Source: Blastomussa wellsi
Taxonomy: Eukaryota > Cnidaria > Anthozoa > Scleractinia > Plerogyridae
DNA: 64,000 bases
Direction of reading: 5' to 3'
Assembly: GCA_947652115.1 (NCBI GenBank)
Contig: OX393566.1
Location: 21,932,757-21,996,756, forward strand
Every line of letters starts with the position of its first letter. The first letter of the stretch is position 1. The translations under genes and the position numbers were made by a program. Positions 30,001-36,760 of this stretch are shown here, in pieces. The notes beneath the pieces were generated by a model. It saw only the letters and a program-made list of their open reading frames with translations, was not told where the DNA came from and did not search any database.

Positions 30001-33000
30001 TGTGTAATTCCTCACTCTGGTAATCAGGTCGTCGAACTTCATGACCCTAACAACGTCCTCGTCTCGTTCCACGGCCAGTCTCAATTCCCTCACATTGATA
30101 CTCTTCCCTACACCAAACGCTATCAACCGCACACCCTGCCGCCTTAACGGCGCGGAAGCGTGCCTGAGGTTGACGGTGCCATCGGGATCCGTCTGCTCGC
30201 CATCCGTCAACAACATTGCGATCTTGGGTACATCTTTTCGAGCGCGCGGGAAAAGCTGGGACGCTGCTACGCCCAGAGCTTTATCAATGTACGTGAGACC
30301 CCTTTCGTGTGGGAGGCCGTCTACCACCTCGTTAAACTCTTCTGTTGTGGCGTACTGGCCAAAGTGGGCCTTGACTGAAGCTTTGGTGCTGTAAAGCACG
30401 ATACCAGCCCTACTTCCTGTTGGTGAAATCCCAAAGCTCCTTACAATGTACTTTACGAATCCTTTAATCTTTCCGTAATTCCTTCTCGCGATGCTACCGG
30501 AAGAATCTATGATGAAGGCTAGGTCCACTGTGGCATTACAGCTTCTCCATGCTGTCAACATAAGATAAAGCAAACGTATGTGAATGGTATCCTGCGAGAT
30601 CTTTCGGACATACCTTTCACCATTTGGATTAGCCTTGGTGATACAGTGGAGCATCTTTTTTGTAAAATATTTGTTCCGGGGTCTTTAAAGTCAAAGGTCT
30701 TCAATATGTAGGTCATGAATGACATAGCCTAAAATAAGGAGGTAAGGCACAACCGAAACTATGATAATCCAAATAGGAACAAGTACAGACAGATTGCTTC
30801 AGCTGCAATGGCATGAAGCGGCTTGGAGCATCACAATGAGATGGTAGTGCATCGCAGGTTTGAATTCTGTTACGTTGCCTCACCAATTCGCAGGTACCCA
30901 ATTATTCCCCTGGCGCCCATTTCTCGAAAGTCCAGGTAACTTTTCGGGGGCGAAGCCAAATTTGAAATCAAAACCTGAAGAGTAGTCCCAGCTCACAAAC
31001 CAGTCCATTTTGAATCACTGATTGATAGTTTTATTGTAATACTTCCAAAAATAGTAAACCATCGATCTTGAATTCAAAAAGAGATAGCTTTACGGACCCG
31101 ACAATTATTGGGACGTTCCAGAAACGGGCCCGTGGGCAGAGAGAAGCACTGTGAGAATAACGTGTCTTGCCCAAGAACAAAGTGTAGTGGACCCGGCCAG
31201 TACTCGAACCCGGATCCGGAGGCCAGTGCACTAATGATTACATCACCGCGCCTCCCAAGGGGACAGATTTTAACCTTGAGGCTAAATTTAGAGGAGCTAC
31301 GTCACGATATTTGGAGTAATTTTTTGCAACGAACCAAATTACCCTTAAAACGTAGGAAACCTAAAACTAATAGTTTACGAAGGACCAAAAACACCAAAGA
31401 GGTGATACCAAACCAAAAAAGCAAGGTTGGCTGAAGATGGAGAAGATTGAAATGGATTGCAAATGACGAATTTGAAAAATTTAGGCTAAATCAAACGTGA
31501 CGTAGCTCCTTTAATTAAACACACATCGAAACTGAAGACAAAGAAACAATACTTACAGAAGGTTTTGGCCGATTTTGTTGTTGGAATAGCAACACGCTGA
31601 ACACAGATCATTCGGCAACCGTCGGAGCAGCACTCGCGTCCAGCGCCACATTCGCTTTTGTCAATACATTGGTTCGGCTCGTTCGGGCATGGACTGGGTC
31701 TCGGCAATGCTGGGCACACACTATGACCTGTAACATGAAAAAGATACTGACCTGCTTGATTTCACGCAAGCCCTAATAATATTGATTTAATAGTTACTAA
31801 ATCAGGTTGAATAATACAATATCACAGTTACAACAATCTCTGAGAATTTTGTCTTGTCCAATTTTGACACTGTGTGACACAAACACGTAAAATGACGAGA
31901 TCCGGAGCAAGAGAGTCCAAAAACGCCTTGGACTATTGTAGCGTGAAAGAGATCCAGGCTATCGTGAGTTGCGCACAAAATTTATCAATAAATTAGGCAA
32001 TATTATGGCCACACCAATCTCTGTGAAACTTGTCTTGTCTAGTTCTAACATTGAATGACAGAGCAAACGAAATTGGCGTTACCCAGAACGCCTGAGGCAC
32101 CTAAAACTGCGCGACCTAGCGTGACAGGAGTAGCATAAAATGAGATCCAACCTATCGAGGCTATACTGAAGATACTTTTGTACTGCTTACCGCCTACTAA
32201 GGCCAGAGCACTTGGATTAAGGCAAATCTTTCCGCACCCAATCTTACAGCATTTCTGTTGGTTGTTCTCCCTGCAGTCCTCGTCGTATTTGCACTGGTCG
32301 ATAGTGGAATGGGGAGGACAGTTCTTGGAAAGCTGGCGGGGAAAGTCTGGGCATTTCCCGACCCTCACTCCACTTGCTTGGAAAACTGAGGCGAAAGACA
32401 GAGATAGATGGTTTCCTGATCAGTACTCCCACACGGCAAATATGTAAAACAGTTTTTGAGAATTTTTAATTAATTTTCTGTGTTAGACTGATGTTTTTAA
32501 CCGTGTATAAATAAAGTTATCATTCAGTGAATCACAGCGTGACAACGTGACGTGTTGGGTGTACCATATTTGGTCACATGAAGACCTCAATTCGTCAAAG
32601 TATTGGCTACCAACAGACCATTTTTCTTAGTCCAATGAGTGTGAGGCGTTAAAAGAGCGTGGGTGACAAATCAATAGTCTGCAAACAGGCTCCTGTCTCG
32701 GAGGGGTCTATTTTCCGGCGCAAAGCGCCGCAACGAGGCGCGATGCGCCGATGACCCCGCCGCCCGAGTGTTCGGGGAGTCTGTCCACAGGCTAATCAAA
32801 GGCGGCACTCTCGAATTTCCAATCCCGCCTATTTTTCCATCTTTCGTGAGACGCACTGTAGTCTAGACAAAGTATATAAAATTTTATCCACGAAAATGTT
32901 TAAAGGATGATACCGAAGATTTTGTGTTTTTTTTGGATAGTTTGTCAGAATGTAAAGATCATCTCATTTGAAATAGATCTGCCGGCTTTCCGCTCAAGAC

Positions 33001-34483
33001 TATTTTTTTGGCCATAATCAGGGATATGGCAAACACCGAAAGAGAGGAAAATAAACAGATAAACAAAGTGGATATCACAAAAAATACTATATCACACCCT
33101 TTTTAAATCGCATTAAAGAGGGGAACCCAGGAATCCCTTTGCAGTTTTAGAAAACGACAAACTTGAAGTAATTATAATTTGTTTTCGGTTGAATTTTGTT
33201 TTGATTACTACAAAGTGTGCATTTGTTAATAGGATGGCTCCGACAAGTTCTGGGATGTCCTAAACCAAACACTTTTTGCTAACATTGTTTTATAACAATA
33301 TTACCATTTTTTAGCTACATGGACACCAGTTTTTTGTTGTTTTCTGACAAAATATAAACCACCGAGAAATATAAAATTATTGGCATCATTGCTTTTAAAT
33401 AATAACCGCATTCCATCTTCAAATTGTTGATATTTGATGAACAAGTTGGCCAAAGGGTCAAAAATTATTCGATCGTGTGTGTGTGTTATCATTATCAGCT
33501 GATTCCTAAACAAAAAGGCAGGTGAAAAGCGCATGGATTTTCTTTGGACTACAAAACAAGACTTATGCTTCAAAAATAAGCCTTTCTGTTAATCGTCTCC
33601 CGAACTATTCTGGTCAAGCTAGCATGGGGGTCATTGCCTCTCCGTTAGATAAACTGTTGTAACAAAAAGCGAGTGCCAAACCGACAATGGTTTTTTATAC
33701 CATTATTTTACCCTGTTGCCGAAATTATTTCCGGTATTTACACAATGAAAATATCGGCTAAGAGACAATGTTCCTTTGGATTTTAAAACTTTTAATTTTT
33801 GTTATACATCATCCGTGATGCTTGGTACAATTTTCTGCTTTTATTTTAAACCACAGTATTAAGACATATGTAAGAGATTAAAAATACCAAGAAAACGATA
33901 AAACCCACCACCAGCTGTGCAAAGCTTACAATAAGAAGCGGATAATAACTGGGATTGCAAAAGAAATCGCAAACTCTCCCTTGAAGGAGATAAGCCTACT
34001 TATTTCCTTGTGACTTCATCAGCACTGAGACGGAAAAAAATATTCAAGGTGCAATCTTATCTTTTCAAGATAACACCATAATTTTTAGACAGGGAAACAT
34101 GTAACTAATTAATCAAATAATTATACATAGCTACATCTAAAGTTAAACATAAACAAGTGGTGAAATGTGCTGTTTAACGACATCGTTTAGTGTGTACTTT
34201 GTTATAACCCGAAGTTTAGTTTCATGTTTGCTATGGGAAGCGATGTCAACAGTTTCTCTGATATCAATCGGTAACAAATGTGACGAACTAATGAAAAATA
34301 TGTTTGTCACTCTAAGGGCTTAATTTGTACCACGTCTTAGTCGTCTCTTCGACACCGTTGTCTCAGCAGCCTTTCCCACATGTTACCACACAATCAACGA
34401 CAGTTAGCGACATTTAATTAAAATTCCAAGAAAAAATGTTACATACCCGCGAGCAAGAGAGTAAATAACAAGAATGGTGACAT
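1..34483 (-). CDS. Giant secreted WAP / vWA / follistatin-Kazal repeat gene, 3' end missing
   Basis: This is a 37-exon gene model read on the minus strand from the ATG at 34483 to the left edge, with about 10,003 coding bases. Domain order by residue: signal peptide 1 to about 18, WAP 1 and 2 to 134, vWA1 to 7 to 1471, vWA8 to 1655, then six linker, FOLN+Kazal, vWA modules to 3313, then another linker. Every exon has AG and GT borders and the frame is kept throughout. All introns are phase 1 except the one inside vWA8 to 14, which is phase 0. The family is extracellular: vWA domains bind matrix or partner proteins, and WAP and Kazal folds are typical of protease inhibitors. A role in extracellular matrix, mucus, nematocyst wall or skeletal matrix is possible but inferred. 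I do not recognise a named orthologue. The gene could be one transcript or several isoforms, since any phase 1-1 module can be skipped without breaking the frame. Confidence 0.85.
6..68 (-). CDS. Giant vWA gene: linker exon at the left edge
   Basis: This 63-base phase 1-1 exon is nearly identical to the linker at 2183..2245. It codes a Thr/Pro-rich stretch and ends at a GTATT donor. By analogy with the other six linkers it should be followed, beyond the window, by another FOLN+Kazal exon, so the gene continues. Confidence 0.8.
392..2245 (-). CDS. Module 14: linker, FOLN+Kazal, vWA14 (recent duplicate)
   Basis: Exons: linker 2183..2245 (longer than others, 63 bases), FOLN+Kazal 1888..2097, vWA14a 1112..1446, vWA14b 392..629. 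All borders are canonical and the frame is open. The MIDAS is intact. It is the last complete module in the window; another linker follows at 6..68. Confidence 0.85.
2314..2799. repeat. Direct 243-bp duplication in the intron after vWA13b
   Basis: 2314..2556 is repeated at 2557..2799. The unit stops just short of the splice donor of vWA13b, so the exon and its border are intact. The module 14 copy of this intron has only one unit, so this event came after the module duplication. Confidence 0.9.
2812..4664 (-). CDS. Module 13: linker, FOLN+Kazal, vWA13 (recent duplicate)
   Basis: Exons: linker 4620..4664 (VSRQTTTVTPIPTTP), FOLN+Kazal 4309..4518, vWA13a 3533..3867, vWA13b 2812..3049. The MIDAS is intact. 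The vWA halves are identical in protein to those of module 14, and introns match with few differences, so the pair is recent. The Kazal exon matches module 14 closely only in its 3' half. The vWA-a donor is GTTAGT in both copies. Confidence 0.85.
5018..6271 (-). CDS. Module 12: linker, FOLN+Kazal, vWA12
   Basis: Exons: linker 6224..6271 (SPTPTTTVTPVPTTQ), FOLN+Kazal 5924..6133, vWA12a 5411..5745, vWA12b 5018..5255. The MIDAS is intact (DSSGS, FTYTDKAL, ITDGKQT). This is the most compact module, about 1.25 kb, with no visible mobile DNA in its introns. The Kazal carries NNIGC where the others have YNIGC. Confidence 0.85.
7174..9979 (-). CDS. Module 11: linker, FOLN+Kazal, vWA11
   Basis: Exons: linker 9938..9979 (VPTQAPPVTTPIKP), FOLN+Kazal 9580..9789, vWA11a 8300..8634, vWA11b 7174..7411. 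The MIDAS is intact. The Kazal donor is the weaker GTGGGT. vWA11b begins with Met instead of the usual Leu, after a TTCTAG acceptor. The introns carry a dispersed repeat (about 8.88 to 9.26 kb) and little else that I recognise. Confidence 0.85.
8880..9265 (-). repeat. Dispersed repeat, empty-site copy
   Basis: The reverse complement matches about 28920 to 29760 in several blocks: the segment with CATTCCGAAAAGCTTGGTTA, the segment with AAGCAAACCAGTGTGAAA, and one with TTTTGGCTATCAT. It has a single TTAA at 9105..9108, where the other copy has a MITE. It lies in the intron before vWA11a (8635 to 9579). Confidence 0.7.
10262..11597 (-). CDS. Module 10: linker, FOLN+Kazal, vWA10
   Basis: Exons: linker 11559..11597 (VPTQAPTVTTTAP), FOLN+Kazal 11255..11464, vWA10a 10665..10999, vWA10b 10262..10499. 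MIDAS is intact (DSSGS, YTYTDKAL, ITDGKQT). The Kazal ends GAC and its last codon joins to give His rather than Asp before KEC. In vWA10a a tract of over 100 bases is almost identical to modules 13 and 14 but not to its direct neighbours, which suggests gene conversion or a shuffled duplication. Confidence 0.85.
11792..12193. mobile_element. TTAA-flanked foldback MITE (piggyBac-like)
   Basis: TTAA at 11792..11795 and 12190..12193 flank inverted repeats starting AGGGAACCTCGG, which extend with mismatches for about 80 bases. The centre is also self-complementary, so the whole 398-bp element can fold back. It has no coding capacity. Confidence 0.75.
12406..15888 (-). CDS. Module 9: Thr/Pro linker, FOLN+Kazal, vWA9
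   Basis: Exons: linker 15850..15888 (MTTPTPTPTTPA), FOLN+Kazal 15553..15762, vWA9a 14559..14893, vWA9b 12406..12643. The 70-residue Kazal exon has ten Cys. The first part resembles the follistatin N-terminal (FOLN) loop: DPCKTDGC, GC, QCIC. The rest is Kazal-like: PVCASD, SECHLKRQAC, APC. The usual Tyr of the Kazal consensus is absent (DDVQDLSEC). The vWA has an intact MIDAS: DSSGS, FTYTDKAL, ITDGKQT. The phase-0 intron between the vWA halves is 1.9 kb and holds Penelope-like and LINE debris. Confidence 0.85.
13146..13172 (-). ncRNA. Hammerhead-ribozyme-like core
   Basis: The minus strand has CUGAUGA, then A, a GGGC/GCCC stem II with a UAU loop, then GAAAC and GUC. Both conserved core boxes are exact. 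Stem III is minimal and stem I weak, as known for ribozymes in Penelope-like elements, which are thought to work as dimers. Confidence 0.5.
13577..14026 (-). pseudogene. LINE reverse-transcriptase C-terminal (zf-RVT) fragment
   Basis: The 149-residue frame contains FQFKIVHHILPTN and CHLCEQTQTLTHFFVSCP, the Cys-rich zf-RVT region that ends many non-LTR reverse transcriptases. The upstream catalytic part is absent, as expected for a 5'-truncated copy. A stop interrupts the frame just before 14026. Confidence 0.7.
14099..14374 (-). pseudogene. GIY-YIG endonuclease fragment of a Penelope-like element
   Basis: The frame reads SCRRCFAIYTGETGRTLRQR, with the GIY-YIG core represented by IYTGET, then EHF, NGH and IFKLGTSQPRG. 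Sequence before it is frameshifted or carries stops, and the reverse transcriptase is missing. It ends abruptly where the LINE fragment starts. Confidence 0.75.
15139..15318. mobile_element. Small foldback element in the intron before vWA9a
   Basis: Blocks containing CTACTTGCACAA and TTGTGCAAGTAG, each joined to a copy of ACCATAATACACC or its inverse, face each other across 120 bases. A run of about 16 G follows at 15327..15342. Confidence 0.5.
16606..16999. mobile_element. TTAA-flanked MITE (piggyBac-like)
   Basis: TTAA at both ends flanks short inverted repeats (AGGAGCACTGTCA against GGGAGCACTGACA). The interior has no coding sequence. It lies in the intron between vWA8b and the first Thr/Pro linker. 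Confidence 0.7.
17047..19482 (-). CDS. Giant vWA gene: vWA domain 8 on two exons (degenerate MIDAS)
   Basis: Exon a is 19154..19482 (phase 1 to 0) and exon b is 17047..17269 (phase 0 to 1). Sequence is like the degenerate class: DSSSR, RRIDRAF, and ILLTGGRQS with Gly for the MIDAS Asp. It is nevertheless split at the same place (after ARK, before IAILL) and in the same phase as vWA9 to 14 (after PK, before LAIVI). It therefore mixes features of both vWA classes. The 1.88-kb intron holds two tRNA-like SINE copies. Exon b ends EPKG and is followed by the first Thr/Pro linker. Confidence 0.85.
17579..18105 (+). mobile_element. Two tRNA-like SINE copies, 262 bp apart
   Basis: Both copies have a tRNA-like head with GCTCAGCGGATAGAGCG (A-box region) and GGGTTCGATT (B-box), near 17671 to 17745 and 17932 to 18004. 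A shared tail follows: TTTGTCCCACGCTCGTGTCA and AATTAATCTTTCACATT. The tail also occurs inverted just before the first copy (17579 to 17625). The anticodon arm is imperfect, so these are not functional tRNA genes. Confidence 0.65.
19483..20477. other. Intron between vWA7 and vWA8
   Basis: Holds the dispersed repeat at 20340..20440. Open frames of about 115 codons on both strands are unconvincing. Confidence 0.5.
20340..20440. repeat. Dispersed repeat copy (related to 32683..32800)
   Basis: It shares blocks such as GAGACAGGAGCCTGTT, CGAACACTCGGGC and TTTTCCGGCGC with 32683..32800 in the opposite orientation. Its ends are partly inverted (GCGGACAGG against CCTGTTCG), so it is probably a short MITE. 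Confidence 0.5.
20478..21044 (-). CDS. Giant vWA gene: vWA domain 7 (partly degenerate MIDAS)
   Basis: Single exon, 567 bases, phase 1-1. DSSES keeps the DxSxS pattern, but the TDG position reads LLTTGNQ and the Thr loop reads GGPRRMDNA, so the complete MIDAS is absent. The acceptor is TTACAG and the donor GTAGGC. It is the last single-exon vWA. Confidence 0.85.
21045..22690. other. Intron between vWA6 and vWA7
   Basis: 1.65 kb with no recognised element. A short repeat of CTGATGTGA-type words occurs near 22050 to 22085. Confidence 0.5.
22691..23263 (-). CDS. Giant vWA gene: vWA domain 6 (degenerate MIDAS)
   Basis: Single exon, 573 bases, phase 1-1. The core strand is IIFIIDCSSNV, the helix is RRVDTALG, and the strand VLLFMGGKQS lacks the MIDAS Asp. 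An extra Cys sits next to the first MIDAS Asp, which could allow an additional disulfide. The donor is GTATGT. Confidence 0.85.
23765..23875. repeat. Degenerate TGTC/TCTG repeat
   Basis: Pyrimidine-rich TCTG-type repeats in the intron between vWA5 and vWA6; open frames over it are not genes. Confidence 0.8.
24138..24707 (-). CDS. Giant vWA gene: vWA domain 5 (degenerate MIDAS)
   Basis: Single exon, 570 bases, phase 1-1. The core strand is IIFLMDTSSGV, the helix is RRVDRALD, and the strand VILLMAGKQS carries Ala in place of the MIDAS Asp. The acceptor follows a pyrimidine-rich tract ending TAAAG; the donor is GTAAGA. A longer open frame upstream of the acceptor is intron. Confidence 0.85.
25332..25904 (-). 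CDS. Giant vWA gene: vWA domain 4 (degenerate MIDAS)
   Basis: Single exon, 573 bases, phase 1-1. It starts APSAPDFAAEIAFILDSSSAV. Only part of DxSxS remains, the RRxD helix is replaced by SVSSALR, and the TDG strand is replaced by VTPWRPND. This is the most divergent vWA of the array. The exon ends at a GTAAGT donor; an open frame that runs on past it is intron. Confidence 0.85.
26625..27203 (-). CDS. Giant vWA gene: vWA domain 3 (degenerate MIDAS)
   Basis: Single exon, 579 bases, phase 1-1. The vWA core VIFLVDSS is followed by RY, so the second MIDAS Ser is lost. The later strand reads ILLTTGKQT, with Thr where the MIDAS Asp should be. The helix RRIDRAF matches the other degenerate copies. 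The acceptor is CAACAG and the donor GTAAGT. Confidence 0.85.
27335..27839. mobile_element. TA-flanked MITE (pogo/Tc1-like) with internal short repeats
   Basis: Terminal inverted repeats around AGTCAACTCTCTCT are flanked by TA. The ends hold several copies of a motif like ATAAGACGGACACC. No transposase is present. It lies in the intron between vWA2 and vWA3. A piece at about 48985..49100 looks related. Confidence 0.6.
27855..27935. repeat. Degenerate AATG repeat
   Basis: AATG/GAAC-type tetranucleotides right after the TA-flanked MITE. Confidence 0.8.
28049..28624 (-). CDS. Giant vWA gene: vWA domain 2 (degenerate MIDAS)
   Basis: Single exon, 576 bases, phase 1-1. The vWA fold is clear: VIFLIDSS beta strand, RRIDQSL helix, VILLTAGN strand, HLYVVGIG. 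The MIDAS is altered: DSSKD in place of DxSxS, and Ala in place of the Asp of the TDG motif. Metal-dependent binding is therefore unlikely, and a structural or metal-independent role is inferred. Confidence 0.85.
28920..29760 (+). repeat. Dispersed repeat, copy holding a TTAA MITE
   Basis: Matches 8880..9265 in inverted orientation. It contains the MITE 29174..29546 and about 100 further bases near 29000 to 29095 that are absent from the other copy. Confidence 0.7.
29174..29546. mobile_element. TTAA-flanked MITE inserted into a dispersed repeat
   Basis: TTAA at 29174..29177 and 29543..29546 flanks inverted repeats that share GACACTG/GTCACTG and CACGCCTGATA. It interrupts a repeat whose other copy (about 9.04 to 9.26 kb, opposite strand) has a single TTAA at the matching place. 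Confidence 0.75.
29979..30551 (-). CDS. Giant vWA gene: vWA domain 1 (MIDAS intact)
   Basis: The whole vWA domain is on one 573-base exon, phase 1-1, 191 residues. It keeps all three MIDAS elements that bind a divalent metal in vWA/integrin I domains: DSSGS near the start, the Thr in GLTYIDKAL, and TDGEQ. A Cys pair (RSCNA at the start, NLCQ at the end) brackets the domain, as in matrilins and collagen VI. It is the only single-exon vWA here that looks able to bind a ligand through metal. Confidence 0.9.
31110..31257 (-). mobile_element. SINE-like repeat with tRNA-type B box
   Basis: On the minus strand CCGGGTTCGAGTACTGGC resembles a B box and lies before the block GGGCAAGACACGTTATTC. A second, diverged copy is at 42945..43083. 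Confidence 0.4.
31557..31727 (-). CDS. Giant vWA gene: WAP domain 2
   Basis: This 171-base exon is phase 1 at both ends. Cysteines follow the WAP pattern: VCPAL, PCPNE, QCIDKSECGAGRECC, DGCRMIC. A short Thr/Ser/Lys tail follows and the exon ends at a GTAAGT donor. It is the last WAP domain before the vWA array. Confidence 0.8.
32191..32385 (-). CDS. Giant vWA gene: WAP domain 1
   Basis: This 195-base exon is phase 1 at both ends. It has the four-disulfide WAP spacing: KCPDF, then NCPP, QCKYDEDC, KCCKIGCGKIC. WAP (whey acidic protein) domains are small secreted folds, often protease inhibitors or antimicrobial. The acceptor is CCTCAG and the donor GTAAGC. The 2.06-kb intron separating it from the signal exon holds a dispersed repeat copy. 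Confidence 0.8.
32683..32800. repeat. Dispersed repeat copy (related to 20340..20440)
   Basis: GC-rich short element with GCGCCGCAACGAGGCGCGAT in the centre and partly inverted ends. It lies in the intron between the signal exon and WAP 1, which otherwise (32386 to 34446) holds nothing I can identify. Confidence 0.5.
34447..34483 (-). CDS. Giant vWA gene exon 1: signal peptide
   Basis: The exon codes MSPFLLFTLLLA plus the first base of the next codon, and ends at a GTATGT donor. Joined to the WAP 1 exon, the protein continues VFQASG, so signal-peptide cleavage is expected near residue 18. The hydrophobic core and the phase match to the next exon decide this start. Confidence 0.75.
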
Positions 34484-34611
34484 CGGAGCTTTCAATCTGC
34501 GCGTACCGTTAGCCGTTGTGGACGAAATTTAATTGCAGCCTATCGGTAACGATCCTTCGTTTCAGTTATATGCGAAGAATTCCACCATAGATAAGCATTA
34601 ACACTGAGTGG

Positions 34612-34618
34612 TTTTATA
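34612..34618 (-). promoter_or_regulatory. TATA box of the giant vWA gene
   Basis: The minus strand reads TATAAAA here, 129 bases upstream of the ATG of the signal-peptide exon. A start site about 30 bases downstream would give a 5' UTR of roughly 100 bases. Its position supports a separate promoter for this gene, rather than joining it to the WAP exons further upstream. Confidence 0.5.
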
Positions 34619-35624
34619 CCCGCTGCACAGTTAACGTGAGTCAGTGCTGGGCAGTCGAGTGGTTTTTTCGTCGGTCGCTTTTGTCGGATGACGTCTCTGT
34701 TGACCACCGTGCCCGTGGCTGTTGCAGTATTTTCTTAATTTCGGCACGGAACGTTTGACAGTGCTTAAAATCGTTAAATAGCTTTTTGACATTTGATAAG
34801 TGCCCAGGTTTTAACTTTGGGGCTAGGTCTCGCGGTTTTGTGATAAAATGTAACTAAATACTCACTCAAAAGTCCTAATTTTACTTTCATGTGAGATTGT
34901 TAATACCACAACGGACCTCATAACAATGATTGCGTTTCAGTATTCAGGCCTATGTTTGGCTTGGCTCTTCCGGACAAATTACATCCGTTCGACTTAGCAG
35001 AGATTAAAGGGCAAAAAAAAACCGAAAAACCACCTGAAGCACAGACAAAAGGAATAATGTTTAGGTGTTCAAGCGGTGCTTATAAGGCAGGTTAAATACG
35101 AACAATTATGGCCCGAGACGCAAAGCGTGGATCCCCTTGTCACTTTTTCCAGGCAAACATGCCAGCTTTCGTGAACAAGGCGCTGTTTTTTTCTATTGTT
35201 GTTATCGTTTTCCGCAAGAAAACGAAAACGCAAACTTGCATGCCAAGTATCATTAACGTGAGTGCCCTGTTCGGAACTTCAGGAACTGCAGGGATTTGCT
35301 GTCTCCAACAAGGCCACGCAAATTCTGCGTGCACGTTGCTGCTGAGGTGCACGCTATCACTTTCCCTCACAAGGAAACACATCTTATTAGATTATCAGTA
35401 GTCATAATCTTCTTAGGCTTCATGTGCAACTTTGATCAACATTTCGTGACCGTGGGGCCGTGACATCAATGTAATGTAAGATTCAGTCACGAATGCGGCC
35501 GGGGTTGAGGTCATGATGAATAGAGGGGGAAGTTTCTAAAGAAACTTTGGTGCTGCGTCGGTGGGAAGTATAAAAATATAATATGGTTTTATCAACTGGG
35601 TTGATAATGTGAATTGGCCACCGT

Positions 35625-35770
35625 AAAGAGATTTAAGAGCTGACGTTTCGAGCGTTAGCCCTTCGTCGGTCATGATGAACGGTCTGCTTGTTGAACGGAA
35701 GATCTCTCGTTGCTTGATTGCTTCCTTTTATAGCGAAAGGATTATATCAAAAACAATCGCTTCCCACAAC
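35625..35770 (-). mobile_element. Penelope-like pseudo-LTR fragment
   Basis: The minus strand has the motif with stem-loop GGGC/GCUC followed by GAAAC (35646..35669) that marks Penelope-like ends in this window. No coding part is next to it on this strand. Confidence 0.5.
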
Positions 35771-36169
35771 AAGGGTTTGGCCGGACCTTGACCGCAGAAA
35801 AGTAAATAATATTATAATTGGTTTGGCTAGCTTTGGCAGAACTTCAAAATCAATAAAAAAAACGACGGTAGCCAGAACCCTTATTATTCACTAATTAATC
35901 TGGATAATTCCTTTCAATCAAAGTATCACAATTGTTTTCTCTTGCCTTTATAATGCGCGTGGAAACGCCGCGTGAAATGTCGCGCAATATTAACACCAGC
36001 GCCCTCGCGCACACACTTGAACGCTGCGCTCGCGCGTTTTCGCTAGTTCACGCGTACGCGCGTGCCTGTGTCATTTTTCGGTGTTCTCAACCTCTAAATA
36101 GACTGCAAAAACCGTGTACGAAGATCCTGCTTGATTGAACGTTGGATCTCGCAGGAGATCTAATCAGCC

Positions 36170-36760
36170 AAACTTGAAAAATTAATAAACGATGATAAGT
36201 CAAAGACTTCTGCAAGGCTGATCGAACAACGTGACACATTTTGAACAATATTTCGGCTGGCCAGACCAGCCTTCTTCAGGGTTAAATGTTACTAATTTTT
36301 TAACATGAAATTTCAATATTATATTATGGTGGTGTCGCAATACGTATTTCGAAAGTTATAGGAGATTCCAGAGAAATATAGAAATATCTATATAAAATAA
36401 AAATGAAAATAGACTAAGAGCTACAATTAGCAAACATGAATTAAAACGTGACATTTCCACCTCTAACCTCAATCATATCACTTACAACTTAACTTCACAC
36501 GAACGACAGGCGTTACGCAACCTAACAAAAAGACAGGACATACTCACATAGTTATTAAACCGGCCGAACGAGGAACGAGGTTGCGGTGTTCTTTGTTTCG
36601 TGAAGGAATCATGAGCAACGACCATGCATGCCATGTTGAATAAAAATTCCAGAAAACTAGCGCACCTTTCAGACGGAAGGAGGAAAAGCAACGATTCGAT
36701 CATTACTGAAACTCAAAGGGAATTAACAAAAGACGAATCAGATAATAATGTTTCTAATCT
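36170..36760. mobile_element. Penelope-like element remnant (pseudo-LTR and RT N-terminal part)
   Basis: A hammerhead-like motif is on the minus strand at 36251..36279. On the plus strand, 36470 to 36640 reads brokenly as ERQALRNLTKRQDI and VIKPAERG, similar to the start of the Penelope reverse transcriptase, with stops and frameshifts. The copy is decayed. Confidence 0.5.
36251..36279 (-). ncRNA. Hammerhead-ribozyme-like core
   Basis: The minus strand has CUGAAGA, a perfect 6-bp stem II (GGCUGG with CCAGCC, loop UCUGG), then GAAA. Core boxes fit the CUGANGA and GAAA consensus. Stems I and III are not convincing in a single copy. Confidence 0.45.

Noticed and set aside
35140..35401. Overlapping open frames on both strands
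   Set aside because: No domain, no splice context and low-complexity character; nothing supports a gene.
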